Below, piece after piece: positions 1 through 8,941 of a stretch of DNA of 64,000 nt (within the stretch, counting starts at the first letter, position 1; every line of letters begins with the position of its first letter). Origin of the DNA: an uncultured Anaerotruncus sp. (lineage in GTDB: Bacteria > Bacillota > Clostridia > Oscillospirales > Acutalibacteraceae). Position numbers and translations under genes: made by a program. The notes beneath the pieces are model-generated. The model made no database searches. It had not been told where the DNA came from and worked only from the letters and a program-made list of their open reading frames with translations. The stretch covers positions 62,001 to 126,000 of the forward strand of contig UQDL01000001.1 of assembly GCA_900539775.1 (NCBI GenBank), in the 5' to 3' direction.

Positions 1-197
1 TTTAAAGTCAGATACACTTTAACATTTCTTTCATGGCAGTATTTAACGGCAGCTGCCAAAGCCGCATCATCAAAATTGCCGGCATTTCTGCGGGCATTAA
101 ACGATTTACCGCCAAGGTAAACCGCATTTGCACCGCATCTTACGCCGGCAGCAAGTGCCTCCTGCGAGCCTGCAGGAGCCAAAATTTCAAATTTCAT
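1..197 (-). CDS. U32 family peptidase (collagenase-like), N-terminal part
   Basis: The reading frame starts at 197 and runs off the left edge of the window, so only about 65 N-terminal residues are seen. They begin MKFEILAPAGS and contain EALAAGVRCGANAVYLGG and FNARRNAGNF, the start of the TIM-barrel of the U32 peptidase family. That family includes YegQ/RlhA-like enzymes, several of which act on rRNA or tRNA hydroxylation rather than proteolysis. It lies 62 bases downstream of zapA on the same strand, an arrangement common in Firmicutes, so the two are probably cotranscribed. Family assignment is firm; the exact substrate cannot be told from this fragment. Confidence 0.85.
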   Translation of the reverse strand, partial: MKFEILAPAGSQEALAAGVRCGANAVYLGGKSFNARRNAGNFDDAALAAAVKYCHERNVKVYLTL

Positions 198-259
198 AAA
201 AATACTTTCGCTTTCGCTAAACTGATTTTTTGCCGAAAAGGCGCAACAAAAAAGCCCAA

Positions 260-607
260 TCAGCTGTTGAGCTTTTCACGCAGGTTGGAGATTTCACGGT
301 TAAGCCTTTCGATTTCACGGCGGGCAACATCAACTTCCATACGAGCCCTTGCACTGTCTTCCAAATAATCCTTAATCTGCGCACGGAGATTATCCGCAGC
401 GGCAGTTGACTTTTTGCAAGCATCTGCTTGATCAAGTGCAACGAGCACCGCACATTGAATTGAGGAAAGGCTTGGATTTGCAGAGGCAATATTTTTCATT
501 TCCTCATCAATAAACTCGCCGAGGCCCTCAACATATTCGGCATCATCATCCGTTAAAATCGAATAAGTGGCGCCGTAAATTTTAATTTGAACTTTATTTT
601 TAGCCAT
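260..607 (-). CDS. zapA: Cell division protein ZapA
   Basis: A 115-residue protein with the ZapA layout: an N-terminal globular part starting MAKNKVQIKIYGATYSI (beta strands that dimerise), a middle section with ALDQADACKK, and a long C-terminal coiled coil from about residue 75 rich in Arg, Glu and Leu. ZapA binds FtsZ filaments in the cytoplasm and bundles them at the division ring. The length and the YG.Y.I motif are normal for Firmicutes. A near-perfect promoter lies just upstream at 656-684. It heads a leftward unit with the U32 peptidase gene. Confidence 0.93.
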   Translation of the reverse strand: MAKNKVQIKIYGATYSILTDDDAEYVEGLGEFIDEEMKNIASANPSLSSIQCAVLVALDQADACKKSTAAADNLRAQIKDYLEDSARARMEVDVARREIERLNREISNLREKLNS

Positions 608-655
608 ATCAACACTTCCGTTGCATCAAATTATATATTAGATAATACACAATAT

Positions 656-684
656 AGTATAACAAGATAATAAATTATTGTCAA
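656..684 (-). promoter_or_regulatory. Sigma-A promoter for zapA
   Basis: On the minus strand a perfect -35 TTGACA (679-684) is followed after 17 bases by TATACT (656-661). The zapA start is about 50 bases downstream. The -35 box overlaps the -35 of the opposite promoter at 678-706. Confidence 0.75.
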
Positions 685-706
685 TTACTAAAAGATTTGG
701 TATTAT
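678..706 (+). promoter_or_regulatory. Sigma-A promoter for the alpha-galactosidase gene
   Basis: On the plus strand TTGTCA (678-683), a 17-base spacer and TATTAT (701-706) lie 40 bases before the GH36 start. The -35 hexamer shares bases with the -35 of the divergent zapA promoter, so polymerase binding at one should exclude the other. Confidence 0.65.
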
Positions 707-745
707 TATGTTGATTTCATTTTTCAAAAAGGCAGTGAAAGCAAT

Positions 746-2830
746 ATGATTAAACAAAGCAAGAGCGTATTTTTAATAGAAACAAAAGATTTACAATATG
801 CCGTTGCTATAGGCAAAGGCAGCGAGCTGCAGCACTTGCATTTCGGCAAAAAATGCAGGCTTGAAGATTTTGAAATTATGAATCAGAGCGAACAAAATTC
901 AAACCATTCACCGCTTGATTTCACAAAAACCGAATATGTGCCGTTTGGAGGCACCATGTACAGAGAATGTGCGCTGAAATGCACGTTTGCAGACGGCTGC
1001 AGAGAAACAAAGCTTGAATATTCCGGCTTTAAAATCGAAGGCAACACACTTAAAATCACGATGATTGATTCGGCTTATTTGCTTGAAGCCACGCTGATTT
1101 ATACCGCCCACGAAAAGCACAACATAATAGAGCGCACCTGCGTGCTGAAAAACAATTCCGCAAACGACATTATTTTGGAAAAAGCCGCAAGCGCAGAGAT
1201 AAATCTGCCCGGGCAAAGGCCTTACACGATTATAAATTCAAACGGCAGCTGGGGCGGCGAATTCAGAGAAACAAAGCAACGCCTTGAAAGCGGCAGTATA
1301 ATTTTTGAAAGCAGAAAAGGCGACACGGGGCACGAACATATGCCCGCCTTGATTGCTGCAGAAAACCCGCAGGAAAACGGCGGAGAGGTTTATTTTGCCG
1401 TGTTCGGAGGCAGCGGAAATTTCAAAATTGAAGCAAGCCGTGATTTTTTGGGAAACACAAGAGCGGTGCTTGGGCTTAACGATTTTGATTTTTCAAAAAC
1501 CCTGAAACCCGGCGAGAGTTTTGCCCTGCCGCCCGTTTACTGCGGAATTGCAAAAGGACTTTGCGGCATGAGCAACACGATAAACGATTTTGCGATTGAT
1601 TGCATTTTGCCGAAAAAGTTTGCAAAGCAGGAATTGCCCGTGCTTTACAACAGTTGGGAAGCAACGGGCTTTACCGTGAATTTAGCTCAGCAGCTTATGC
1701 TTGCAAAAACGGCGGCAAAGATCGGCTGTGAGCTTTTCGTTATGGACGACGGCTGGTTTTCAAGCCGCATTTCGGACCGTTCCGGCCTCGGTGACTGGGA
1801 AGTGAACCGCATAAAATTCCCCACCGGGCTTAAAACGCTTGCCGACGCCGTAAACAAGCTTGGCATGGATTTCGGTATTTGGGTGGAACCTGAAATGGTA
1901 AATCCCGCTTCAAAGCTTTACAAAAGCCACCCGGAATGGACTTATTTTTACGATACCAGAAAGCCGAATTTAATGCGCCATCAGTTGGTGCTCAATTTAA
2001 CCTTGCCCGAGGTGCGCGAATATATTTTGGGCTTTATGCGAAAGCTGCTTTCATCTTGCAACATAAGCTATATAAAATGGGATATGAACAGGCCGTTTTC
2101 TGAAACGGGAGCACCGAATTTGGAAAATCAAAAAGAGCTTTGGTTTAGGCACACCGATGCCGTTTTTGATATTGTTGACACCCTTAAAAGCGAATACCCT
2201 AATGTGCATTTTGAGGCATGCGCAAGCGGCGGAGGCAGAACGGATTTAGGAGCACTTTCGCATTTTGACTCTGTGTGGCCGTCTGACAACACAGACCCTC
2301 TAGACAGACTTGAAATTCAAAAAGGATACAGCCTTATTTACCCGCGCAAATGCATGAGGGCTTGGGTTACGGACACAAACAAACGCAACCGCCCCGTGCC
2401 GATGAAATACAGATTTGCCGTTTCTATGCAAGGCTCGCTTTCAATAGGGGCAAATCTTTCGCTGCTCAAGCGAAGCGAGCTGCTTGAATGCAAAAAGCAG
2501 ATTGCGCTTTACAAAAAAATAAGGCACACCGTGCAATTCGGCAGCCTTTACAGAATTATGGATTTTGAAAAAGACAAAATTTATTTCAACGGCTATGTAA
2601 ACGCCGATAAATCGCAGGCGGTTTATTTTGCCTGCACGGGCGCAAATTCGTTTTTCGGCGATAAATATGTGAATTTAAAATTCACGGGGCTTGACGAAAA
2701 TGCGGTTTACAAGGCAAAATCGGAATACAGAAGCTTCACAAAAAGCGGCGCATATCTTGCCGAGCACGGCATAGACATTGAATACACCAAGCCGCTTGAC
2801 AGCGAGGTTTTCGTGCTTGAAAAACAATAA
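746..2830 (+). CDS. Alpha-galactosidase, glycoside hydrolase family 36
   Basis: A 694-residue protein with the GH36 architecture: N-terminal beta-sandwich (about 1-300), catalytic TIM barrel (about 300-620) and C-terminal beta domain. The catalytic nucleophile is Asp446 in YIKWDMNR; the acid/base is Asp514 in WPSDNTD. FVMDDGWF, GIWVEPEMV and ACASGGGRTD are also family motifs. It hydrolyses terminal alpha-1,6-linked galactose from raffinose-type sugars and galactomannan fragments. There is no signal peptide, so it acts in the cytoplasm on imported sugars. The ATG at 746 has only a weak upstream AAGG. Galactose made here could enter the Leloir pathway through GalE at 41151-42167. No sugar transporter or regulator sits beside it. 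Confidence 0.93.
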   Translation: MIKQSKSVFLIETKDLQYAVAIGKGSELQHLHFGKKCRLEDFEIMNQSEQNSNHSPLDFTKTEYVPFGGTMYRECALKCTFADGCRETKLEYSGFKIEGNTLKITMIDSAYLLEATLIYTAHEKHNIIERTCVLKNNSANDIILEKAASAEINLPGQRPYTIINSNGSWGGEFRETKQRLESGSIIFESRKGDTGHEHMPALIAAENPQENGGEVYFAVFGGSGNFKIEASRDFLGNTRAVLGLNDFDFSKTLKPGESFALPPVYCGIAKGLCGMSNTINDFAIDCILPKKFAKQELPVLYNSWEATGFTVNLAQQLMLAKTAAKIGCELFVMDDGWFSSRISDRSGLGDWEVNRIKFPTGLKTLADAVNKLGMDFGIWVEPEMVNPASKLYKSHPEWTYFYDTRKPNLMRHQLVLNLTLPEVREYILGFMRKLLSSCNISYIKWDMNRPFSETGAPNLENQKELWFRHTDAVFDIVDTLKSEYPNVHFEACASGGGRTDLGALSHFDSVWPSDNTDPLDRLEIQKGYSLIYPRKCMRAWVTDTNKRNRPVPMKYRFAVSMQGSLSIGANLSLLKRSELLECKKQIALYKKIRHTVQFGSLYRIMDFEKDKIYFNGYVNADKSQAVYFACTGANSFFGDKYVNLKFTGLDENAVYKAKSEYRSFTKSGAYLAEHGIDIEYTKPLDSEVFVLEKQ

Positions 2831-2905
2831 GAAAGCCGAAACGAAGCATCTTTTTACTCATGTGAAAATGCGCTTAAGCACAAAAACGAATATCAACACA
2901 AAAAG

Positions 2906-2930
2906 AGGGCTGCGCTTTTAACGCAGCCCT
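2906..2930. terminator. Bidirectional rho-independent terminator
   Basis: Nine-base stem agggctgcg (2906-2914) with cgcagccct (2922-2930). It is followed by a T-rich tract on the plus strand and preceded by an A-rich tract that gives T's on the minus strand. It sits between the convergent alpha-galactosidase and ABC-F genes and can serve both. Confidence 0.8.
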
Positions 2931-2962
2931 TAAAATTTTTAGTTTATTCCATATTATGAGCA

Positions 2963-4570
2963 TCAATATTTCTTGAGCCTGTCGTCATCAAAATTCTCAA
3001 GGAAATCATCATAGCTGCCCTTATAATCTGTGGTTTTTCCGTCAGAAATATCAATAATTCTGTCTGCAATTGTTTGGATAAACTGATGATCGTGCGATGT
3101 GAAAAGCACGGTTTCCGGATATCTTATCAAGCCGTTGTTGAGCGCCGTGATGGATTCCAAATCAAGGTGGTTTGTGGGCTCATCAAGCACAAGAACATTG
3201 GCGCCGCTGAGCATCATTTTGCAAAGCATGCATCTTACACGCTCACCGCCCGAAAGCACGGTTGCTTTTTTAAGAGCTTCTTCGCCGCTGAACAGCATTC
3301 TGCCAAGCCAACCGCGAATATCCGCCTCAAGAGTTTGAGTGGTGTATTGCCTGAGCCAATCAACAAGAGAAAGATCAACACCGTCAAAATACTTACTGTT
3401 GTCGCTTGGGAAATAGCTTTGAGAGGTGGTTACGCCCCATTTGAACTCACCCTCATCAGGCTCCATTTCGCCCATGATTATTTTGAAAAGAGTTGTTTTT
3501 GCAACGGCATCCGAGCCGACAAACGCAACCTTTTCACGAGGATGAATAACAAACGAAACATCATCAAGCACTTTTCTGTCGCCTATGGTTTTGGTGAGAT
3601 GATCAACTCTTAAAAGGTCGTTTCCGCATTCACGATCCGGCTTAAAATCAACATAAGGAAAGCGGCGAGATGAAACGGGCATATCTATCATTTCAAGAGC
3701 ATCAAGCTGCTTTTTACGGCTTGTTGCCTGCTTTGATTTTGAAGCATTTGCAGAGAAGCGCTGAATAAACTCCTGCAATTCTTTGATTTTTTGCTCGTTT
3801 TTCTTGTTTTGATCTCGCATTTGGCGCTGCCTCATTTGAGTGTATTCATACCAAAAATCATAGTTGCCGGCATACATTTGAATCTTGCCGAAATCAACAT
3901 CGCAAATATGAGTGCACACTTTATTGAGAAAATACCTATCATGCGAAACAACAATAACCGTGTTTTCAAAATCCAAAAGGAAATTTTCAAGCCAACGAAT
4001 GGCAGCCAAATCAAGGTGGTTTGTTGGCTCATCAAGCAAAAGAATATCCGGATTACCGAAAAGAGCCTTTGCAAGCAGCACCTTAACCTTTAAATCAGAC
4101 GGCAATTCAGACATTTTCATATAATGATATTCATCCGTTACGCCAAGCTTATTAAGCATAAATTCAGCATCGCTTTCTGCATTCCAACCGTCTAAATCGG
4201 CAAATTCCGCTTCAAGCTCACCTGCACGAATACCGTCTTCCTCCGAAAAATCAGGCTTTGCATAAAGCGCATCCTTTTCCTCCATAATTTCTATAAGGCG
4301 AGGATTGCCCATTAACACCGTGCGCACAACCTCATATTCATCATATTTAAAGTGATCTTGCTCCAAAACCGAAAGTCTTTCGCCGGGCGTAATAATAACC
4401 TCGCCCTTTTGCGGCTCAAGATCACCGCTGAGAACCTTTAAGAAAGTGGATTTTCCTGCGCCGTTTGCGCCGATAATACCATAGCAATTGCCTGCGGAAA
4501 AAACAGCATTAACTCTTTCAAACAGAGCCCTGCCGCCGAATTGCACCGTAACATTACTTGCCTGAATCAT
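2963..4570 (-). CDS. ABC-F family ATPase, YkpA/YbiT type
   Basis: A 535-residue protein with two ATP-binding cassettes joined by a linker of the ABC-F type and no membrane segment. Cassette 1 has Walker A GANGAGKST (about 36-44) and LLLDEPTNHLD, but its signature is degenerate (SELPSDLKVKVLLAKAL), as in the YkpA group. Cassette 2 has a degenerate Walker A GSDAVAKTT, a canonical LSGGERVR signature and VLDEPTNHLD. ABC-F proteins bind the ribosomal E site and modulate stalled or stressed ribosomes; some protect against antibiotics. The short linker and YkpA-like motifs suggest a housekeeping role rather than resistance, but the sequence alone does not settle this. It is monocistronic, with a promoter at 4627-4655. 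Confidence 0.9.
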   Translation of the reverse strand: MIQASNVTVQFGGRALFERVNAVFSAGNCYGIIGANGAGKSTFLKVLSGDLEPQKGEVIITPGERLSVLEQDHFKYDEYEVVRTVLMGNPRLIEIMEEKDALYAKPDFSEEDGIRAGELEAEFADLDGWNAESDAEFMLNKLGVTDEYHYMKMSELPSDLKVKVLLAKALFGNPDILLLDEPTNHLDLAAIRWLENFLLDFENTVIVVSHDRYFLNKVCTHICDVDFGKIQMYAGNYDFWYEYTQMRQRQMRDQNKKNEQKIKELQEFIQRFSANASKSKQATSRKKQLDALEMIDMPVSSRRFPYVDFKPDRECGNDLLRVDHLTKTIGDRKVLDDVSFVIHPREKVAFVGSDAVAKTTLFKIIMGEMEPDEGEFKWGVTTSQSYFPSDNSKYFDGVDLSLVDWLRQYTTQTLEADIRGWLGRMLFSGEEALKKATVLSGGERVRCMLCKMMLSGANVLVLDEPTNHLDLESITALNNGLIRYPETVLFTSHDHQFIQTIADRIIDISDGKTTDYKGSYDDFLENFDDDRLKKY

Positions 4571-4626
4571 AAATTCGCACTGCCTTTCTGAAAAATAATA
4601 TAAACTTCTTTTAGATAACTTGGTAT

Positions 4627-4655
4627 ATTTTACTACACTTACTATTTAATTACAA
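4627..4655 (-). promoter_or_regulatory. Sigma-A promoter for the ABC-F gene
   Basis: Minus-strand TTGTAA (4650-4655), 17-base spacer, TAAAAT (4627-4632), about 57 bases before the start codon at 4570. Confidence 0.6.
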
Positions 4656-4679
4656 GTATTATTTATTTATATTTAAAGG

Positions 4680-4708
4680 TTGATTTTAGCGGCGTGCAAA
4701 TGTATAAT
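4680..4708 (+). promoter_or_regulatory. Sigma-A promoter for the rpe-mgtE operon
   Basis: TTGATT (4680-4685), 17-base spacer, perfect TATAAT (4703-4708). It precedes the rpe start at 4754 by 46 bases. It also shows that longer in-frame starts for rpe, which would lie at or before the -10 box, are not used. Confidence 0.75.
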
Positions 4709-4753
4709 ACTTTAGAAGGAAAAAAGGCGAAAATGCGCCGACGGAGGTTCGTT

Positions 4754-5401
4754 ATGAGCATAAAAATTTCACCCAGCATGCTTGCAAGCGATTTTGCAAA
4801 TCTTGAAAGCGAATTAAAAAAATGCGAAAGTGCAGAGCTTATTCACCTTGATGTTATGGACGGCCACTTTGTGCCAAACATCACAATAGGCGCACCGGTT
4901 ATCAAGGCCATGAAAGCGGTTTGCGATGTGCCGTTTGATGTGCATCTTATGATTTCGGAGCCGCTGAAATACATTAAGGATTTTGCAGACGCCGGCGCCG
5001 ATCTTATAACATTTCACATAGAAAGCGAAAGCGATCCGCAGCAAACGATAGACAAAATCACCGAACTTGGATGCAAGGCGGCTTTGGCAGTTAAGCCCGG
5101 AACCGAAATTGAAGCGGTTTATCCTTATCTTGAAAAGCTTGACATGGTGCTTGTGATGACGGTTGAGCCCGGATTCGGCGGCCAAAGCTTTATGGCAGAC
5201 ATGATGCCGAAAATTGAAAAGCTGCGTGCAAAATGCCCCGATATAGACATTCAGGTTGACGGCGGAGTAAATTCGCAAACAATTAAAACCTGCGCAAAGG
5301 CAGGGGCAAATGTGTTTGTGGCAGGCAGCGCTGTTTTCAAAAGCGAAAACCCTGCAGAAACAATAAAACTTCTTAAAGAAAACGCAGGAAATGTGGGATA
5401 A
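4754..5401 (+). CDS. rpe: Ribulose-phosphate 3-epimerase
   Basis: A 215-residue TIM-barrel enzyme that interconverts ribulose 5-phosphate and xylulose 5-phosphate in the pentose phosphate pathway. It shows KISPSMLASDF at the N terminus, the metal and catalytic motifs HLDVMDGHFVPN and VHLMI, the VEPGFGGQSF phosphate loop, and QVDGG with the catalytic aspartate near residue 175. The start at 4754 is chosen because GGAGG sits 6 bases upstream; an in-frame ATG at 4694 lies before the -10 element. It is first in a rightward operon and is followed after 3 bases by the next gene. Confidence 0.95.
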   Translation: MSIKISPSMLASDFANLESELKKCESAELIHLDVMDGHFVPNITIGAPVIKAMKAVCDVPFDVHLMISEPLKYIKDFADAGADLITFHIESESDPQQTIDKITELGCKAALAVKPGTEIEAVYPYLEKLDMVLVMTVEPGFGGQSFMADMMPKIEKLRAKCPDIDIQVDGGVNSQTIKTCAKAGANVFVAGSAVFKSENPAETIKLLKENAGNVG

Positions 5402-5404
5402 TAA

Positions 5405-6541
5405 ATGAAGAAAAAGCGCTTTTACAAAAACATAAAGCGCGGCAGTAAATGGACCGAAGAGGAAAATGGATACCCTATTGATTTTGCGGATAAATACATT
5501 TCCGACGAGGGCATTTACACCGACAAATTCGATTATATGCGCCCAAAAACAAAAAAGAAAAAGCGCACAAAGGAGAAGGCGAAGAACCATTCAAAAAGGC
5601 TGGGAATCGCCTTGCTGTGCCTGCTTATCATTGGGTGCGGATACACCGGAATGGATGTTTATATGCAGCGCCACGGAATGCCCGTAAAATATTCCGAAAT
5701 TCAAAACAGGCAAACGGGCGGCAGCATAAATGAAATGCAGCTCAGTTTAACAGCATCTTATGAAGAAAGCATTTCAATGGACGGCTCTATAATGCTTGAT
5801 TCGGTTATATCAAAGCTTACCGAAGGCGGCTACAACGGAGTTATGATAGATATTAAGCGGGATGACGGCTCCGTTGGCTTTAAAAATGCGCTTGCCACGG
5901 TTGACACCTATGGCTCCGTTGCATTTCCGGCAGCGGATTTAAAAGGCTCTGTTTCAAAGCTTAAAGAGCAGGATTTACTGACAGTTGGCAGAGTTTACTG
6001 CTACATGGACAATCTTGTGCCGAAAAAAGACAGATCAACGGCAATTCTTGATTCAAACGGGATTCCGTATACAGACAAAAAGGGCAACACATATTTAAAT
6101 CCCGATTCACAAACCGCATATAAGTATATTAAAGACATTATTGCCGAAGCCGCCGAAGCAGGAATAACCGTTTTTGTGCTTGAGGGCACGGATTTACCGG
6201 ATGCGATTGCAAGCCAATATTCAGGCGGATTTGAAAAGCTTGCGGCAAAACTTTATGATGATTTGGGCACAGATATAAAATTTGTGAAAGGAATTGATGT
6301 TTCTGTTTCGGCAAGTGACATCGGCATAAGCGAGGCGGAAGAAGTTTCTGAAGAAAAGAGCGAAAAGCGCAAAGCTGAAAAGGAAGAAACCGAATCCACC
6401 ACCCAAAACAAAATAAATGAATTACTGCCGCCGCTTGACGACAGCAAGGAAGTTTATTTCATAACAACTGCGGCAGACAAAGCAAAAACAAAATCTGTGT
6501 TGGAGGAATGCGGAATATCATCTTATATTCTTGCAAATTAA
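5405..6541 (+). CDS. Membrane-anchored putative glycoside hydrolase, DUF4015-like
   Basis: A 378-residue protein. Residues 1-60 are basic and Lys-rich and probably cytoplasmic. About 65-85 form one hydrophobic segment (LGIALLCLLIIGCGY), and the rest lies outside. The external part has a TIM-barrel-like region with GGYNGVMIDIKRDDGSVGF, VGRVYCYMDN, a YLNPDS motif and ITVFVLEG, which resembles the DUF4015 putative glycoside hydrolase family. A Glu/Lys-rich stretch at about 300-330 separates a final small alpha/beta tail. No active-site proof can be given. It starts 3 bases after rpe and is translationally linked to the next gene. An envelope role, such as cell-wall or glycan processing, is inference. 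Confidence 0.6.
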   Translation: MKKKRFYKNIKRGSKWTEEENGYPIDFADKYISDEGIYTDKFDYMRPKTKKKKRTKEKAKNHSKRLGIALLCLLIIGCGYTGMDVYMQRHGMPVKYSEIQNRQTGGSINEMQLSLTASYEESISMDGSIMLDSVISKLTEGGYNGVMIDIKRDDGSVGFKNALATVDTYGSVAFPAADLKGSVSKLKEQDLLTVGRVYCYMDNLVPKKDRSTAILDSNGIPYTDKKGNTYLNPDSQTAYKYIKDIIAEAAEAGITVFVLEGTDLPDAIASQYSGGFEKLAAKLYDDLGTDIKFVKGIDVSVSASDIGISEAEEVSEEKSEKRKAEKEETESTTQNKINELLPPLDDSKEVYFITTAADKAKTKSVLEECGISSYILAN

Positions 6542-6545
6542 CAAT

Positions 6546-7382
6546 ATGAAAAAAGCAATTGCATTTATCATAACCCTGCTTGCGGCAATAAGCATTTGCA
6601 CAAGTGCTTTTGCAGCTGAAGCACCCATAAAAAACGCCCCGTTTTTAGAGAACATAGAGTTTTCAAATGCAGAAATTGACGGCGGCTTCAGGCAAGATAA
6701 AACCCTTTATTCGCTTACCCTTAAAGACCCAAATCAAAGTGCGGTGCTTTCAGGCTACAAGGTAAGCGGTAAGGCAGATGTTTTTGCCACATATTTATAT
6801 GACAATTCTAATCACCAAACGGGAATAACCGTTTCCCTGAATTTTGAAAACGGCAGCGTTATTTACACCTTTAATTATTCAAATGTGCAAAACTATGCCG
6901 TTTCATCAAATGCCGATTTAAAAGCATTGAACTGCGAATATGCAGAGGTGCAGCCCGAAATCAACAAGAACGACACCGTTTACAAGGTTTATATTCCAAG
7001 CGATTTAACAGAGCTTTGCATAACTCCCGTTACGGACGATGTTAATGCCTTTGCGGCTCCGATAAATTTAACCTTGCGTGCCGGGCAGGAAACCGATTTT
7101 TCAAGCACCGTTACGGCTTCGGACGGCACAACAAAGAAATACACCTTTAAAATCAAAAGAGTAAACAAAACGGTTGAAGATGTTAAGGCCGAGATGGCAG
7201 AGCCGGGATACACTTCATTTGTGACAGGCGAACTTTTTTACCAAAAGCCTATTTTCACAGTTTCGGTTTGTGCCGTTGCGGGAGGGCTTGCGGCCGTTTT
7301 GATAATACTGCTTATCATTAAAAGAATTGCCGTAAATCCTTACGACAGCGATGAAAAGCCGTTTTACTCACCGGTTGAATAA
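6546..7382 (+). CDS. Secreted or membrane-anchored protein of unknown function
   Basis: A 278-residue protein that I do not recognise. It has a clear signal peptide (MKKAIAFIITLLAAI... ending SAFA-A), an external region of about 210 residues rich in beta-strand patterns, and a single C-terminal membrane helix (about 240-262, VAGGLAAVLIILLII) with a short cytoplasmic tail. Two repeats of the type 'value ... VYKVYIPSD' and 'GTTKKYTFKI' resemble bacterial cadherin-like or Ig-like sandwich domains, without a firm match. The start at 6546 is preferred because it begins the signal sequence; it lies 4 bases after the previous stop. It sits between the DUF4015-like protein and mgtE. Confidence 0.65.
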   Translation: MKKAIAFIITLLAAISICTSAFAAEAPIKNAPFLENIEFSNAEIDGGFRQDKTLYSLTLKDPNQSAVLSGYKVSGKADVFATYLYDNSNHQTGITVSLNFENGSVIYTFNYSNVQNYAVSSNADLKALNCEYAEVQPEINKNDTVYKVYIPSDLTELCITPVTDDVNAFAAPINLTLRAGQETDFSSTVTASDGTTKKYTFKIKRVNKTVEDVKAEMAEPGYTSFVTGELFYQKPIFTVSVCAVAGGLAAVLIILLIIKRIAVNPYDSDEKPFYSPVE

Positions 7383-7428
7383 ATAAAGCGGCGCTTGCCG
7401 CAAAAATAAAATGAAAGGATGTGAGCAC

Positions 7429-8805
7429 GTGGAATTGAATGACATGACGCAACACATTTATGAGCTTCATGCAAAGCGAGATATCAAAGGGCTTAAAGCA
7501 TACTTAAATGAGCTTAACCCGGCCGATATTGCGCAGCTGCTGGAGGAGGTTGAAGATGAACGAAAACGAATTTTCTTTTTCAGGCTGCTCACAAAAGAAA
7601 ACGCCGCCGAAACATTTGTTGAATTTGACAGCGACACTCAGGAAAACCTGATTTCCGCATTCTCTGATGCCGAGCTTAAAGAAGTACTTGATGAGCTTTA
7701 TGCCGACGACGCCGCAGATATTGTTGAGGAAATGCCTGCGTCCGTTGTTAAAAGAATTCTTAAAAACACAGACCTTGAAACAAGAAAAACAATAAATTCG
7801 CTACTGAAATATCCCGATGATTCCGCCGGCTCGATTATGACAACGGAGTTTGTTGATTTGAAGAGGAATATGACGGTTGAAGATGCGTTTAAACGAATCA
7901 GGCGCACAGGTGTTGACAAAGAAACCGTTTACACCTGCTATATTACCGATGAATCACGCCACCTGCTTGCCGTTACAACGGTTAAGGAATTGCTGCTGCA
8001 CGATTACGACGATTTAATTGAAGAATTTATGGAAACGAATGTTATTTCCGTAAACACCCTTGATGACCAGGAAAAAGCATCCGGCTTGCTTCAAAAATAT
8101 GATTTTCTTGCGCTTCCCGTTGTTGACATGGAAAACAGACTTGTGGGCATTATCACAATTGACGATGCTCTTGATGTTTTGCAGGAAGAAAACACCGAGG
8201 ATATTCACAAGATGAACGCCATTGTGCGCACATCGGAAAAGCCCTATCTTAAAATCGGCGTTTTCGACACATGGAAATCAAGAATTCCGTGGCTTATGCT
8301 GCTTATGATAAGCGCCACATTTACAGGCATGATCATAACAGGATTTGAGGACAAGCTTTCCGCAATGATTGTGCTTACGGCATTTATTCCCATGCTGATG
8401 GACACGGGCGGAAATTCCGGCAGCCAGGCAAGTGTTACGATTATTCGTGCTCTTTCCTTGGGAGAGGTTGATTTAAAAGACATTTTCAAAGTGCTTTGGA
8501 AAGAGATCAGAGTAGGCGTTTTGTGCGGCGCATCGCTTGCCGTTATAAACTTTGCGAAGATTTGGCTGGTTGACAAAATGCTGCTCGGCACAAGCGGCAT
8601 AACCGTTACGGTTGATTTAGTTATAAACCTTACCCTTTTTGTTGAGATAATCTTTGCAAAAATCGTTGGCTGCACGCTGCCGATATTTGCCAAAAAGCTT
8701 AAATTTGACCCTGCGGTAATGTCTTCTCCGTTCATAACAACGATTATAGACGCTCTTTCGCTTTTGATTTATTTCGGCTTGGCAACCGCGATTTTGCACA
8801 TTTAA
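7429..8805 (+). CDS. mgtE: Magnesium transporter MgtE
   Basis: A 458-residue magnesium channel. It has an acidic N-terminal helical domain (1-130), two CBS domains (about 130-255), a plug helix, and five membrane helices at the C terminus. The diagnostic motif PMLMDTGGNSGSQAS is present in the pore region. The cytoplasmic N and CBS domains close the pore when cell magnesium is high. A GTG start at 7429 is chosen because AAAGGATGTG lies about 10 bases upstream; the in-frame ATG at 7411 would contain that ribosome site and has none of its own. It is last in the rpe operon and is followed by a terminator at 8844-8873. Confidence 0.93.
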   Translation: MELNDMTQHIYELHAKRDIKGLKAYLNELNPADIAQLLEEVEDERKRIFFFRLLTKENAAETFVEFDSDTQENLISAFSDAELKEVLDELYADDAADIVEEMPASVVKRILKNTDLETRKTINSLLKYPDDSAGSIMTTEFVDLKRNMTVEDAFKRIRRTGVDKETVYTCYITDESRHLLAVTTVKELLLHDYDDLIEEFMETNVISVNTLDDQEKASGLLQKYDFLALPVVDMENRLVGIITIDDALDVLQEENTEDIHKMNAIVRTSEKPYLKIGVFDTWKSRIPWLMLLMISATFTGMIITGFEDKLSAMIVLTAFIPMLMDTGGNSGSQASVTIIRALSLGEVDLKDIFKVLWKEIRVGVLCGASLAVINFAKIWLVDKMLLGTSGITVTVDLVINLTLFVEIIFAKIVGCTLPIFAKKLKFDPAVMSSPFITTIIDALSLLIYFGLATAILHI

Positions 8806-8843
8806 GCACCTGCGCAAAAACAAAAAACACAGCAAAAAAAACA

Positions 8844-8873
8844 AGGCACTTTCGCACAAAATCGGAAGTGCCT
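8844..8873 (+). terminator. Terminator after mgtE
   Basis: Stem aggcacttc (8844-8852) with gaagtgcct (8865-8873), followed by ttattat. Placed 39 bases after the mgtE stop. Confidence 0.7.
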
Positions 8874-8898
8874 TTATTATATTCGGCAATCAAAAAAA

Positions 8899-8925
8899 GG
8901 GCGCGCCTTGTGAAAAAGCACGCCC
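8899..8925 (-). terminator. Terminator of the alanine symporter gene
   Basis: On the minus strand gggcgtgc pairs with gcgcgccc (8 pairs, one G-U) and is followed by seven T's (plus-strand a-tract 8892-8898). It lies 17 bases past the symporter stop. Confidence 0.7.
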
Positions 8926-8941
8926 CAAAAATTATTTTCGA

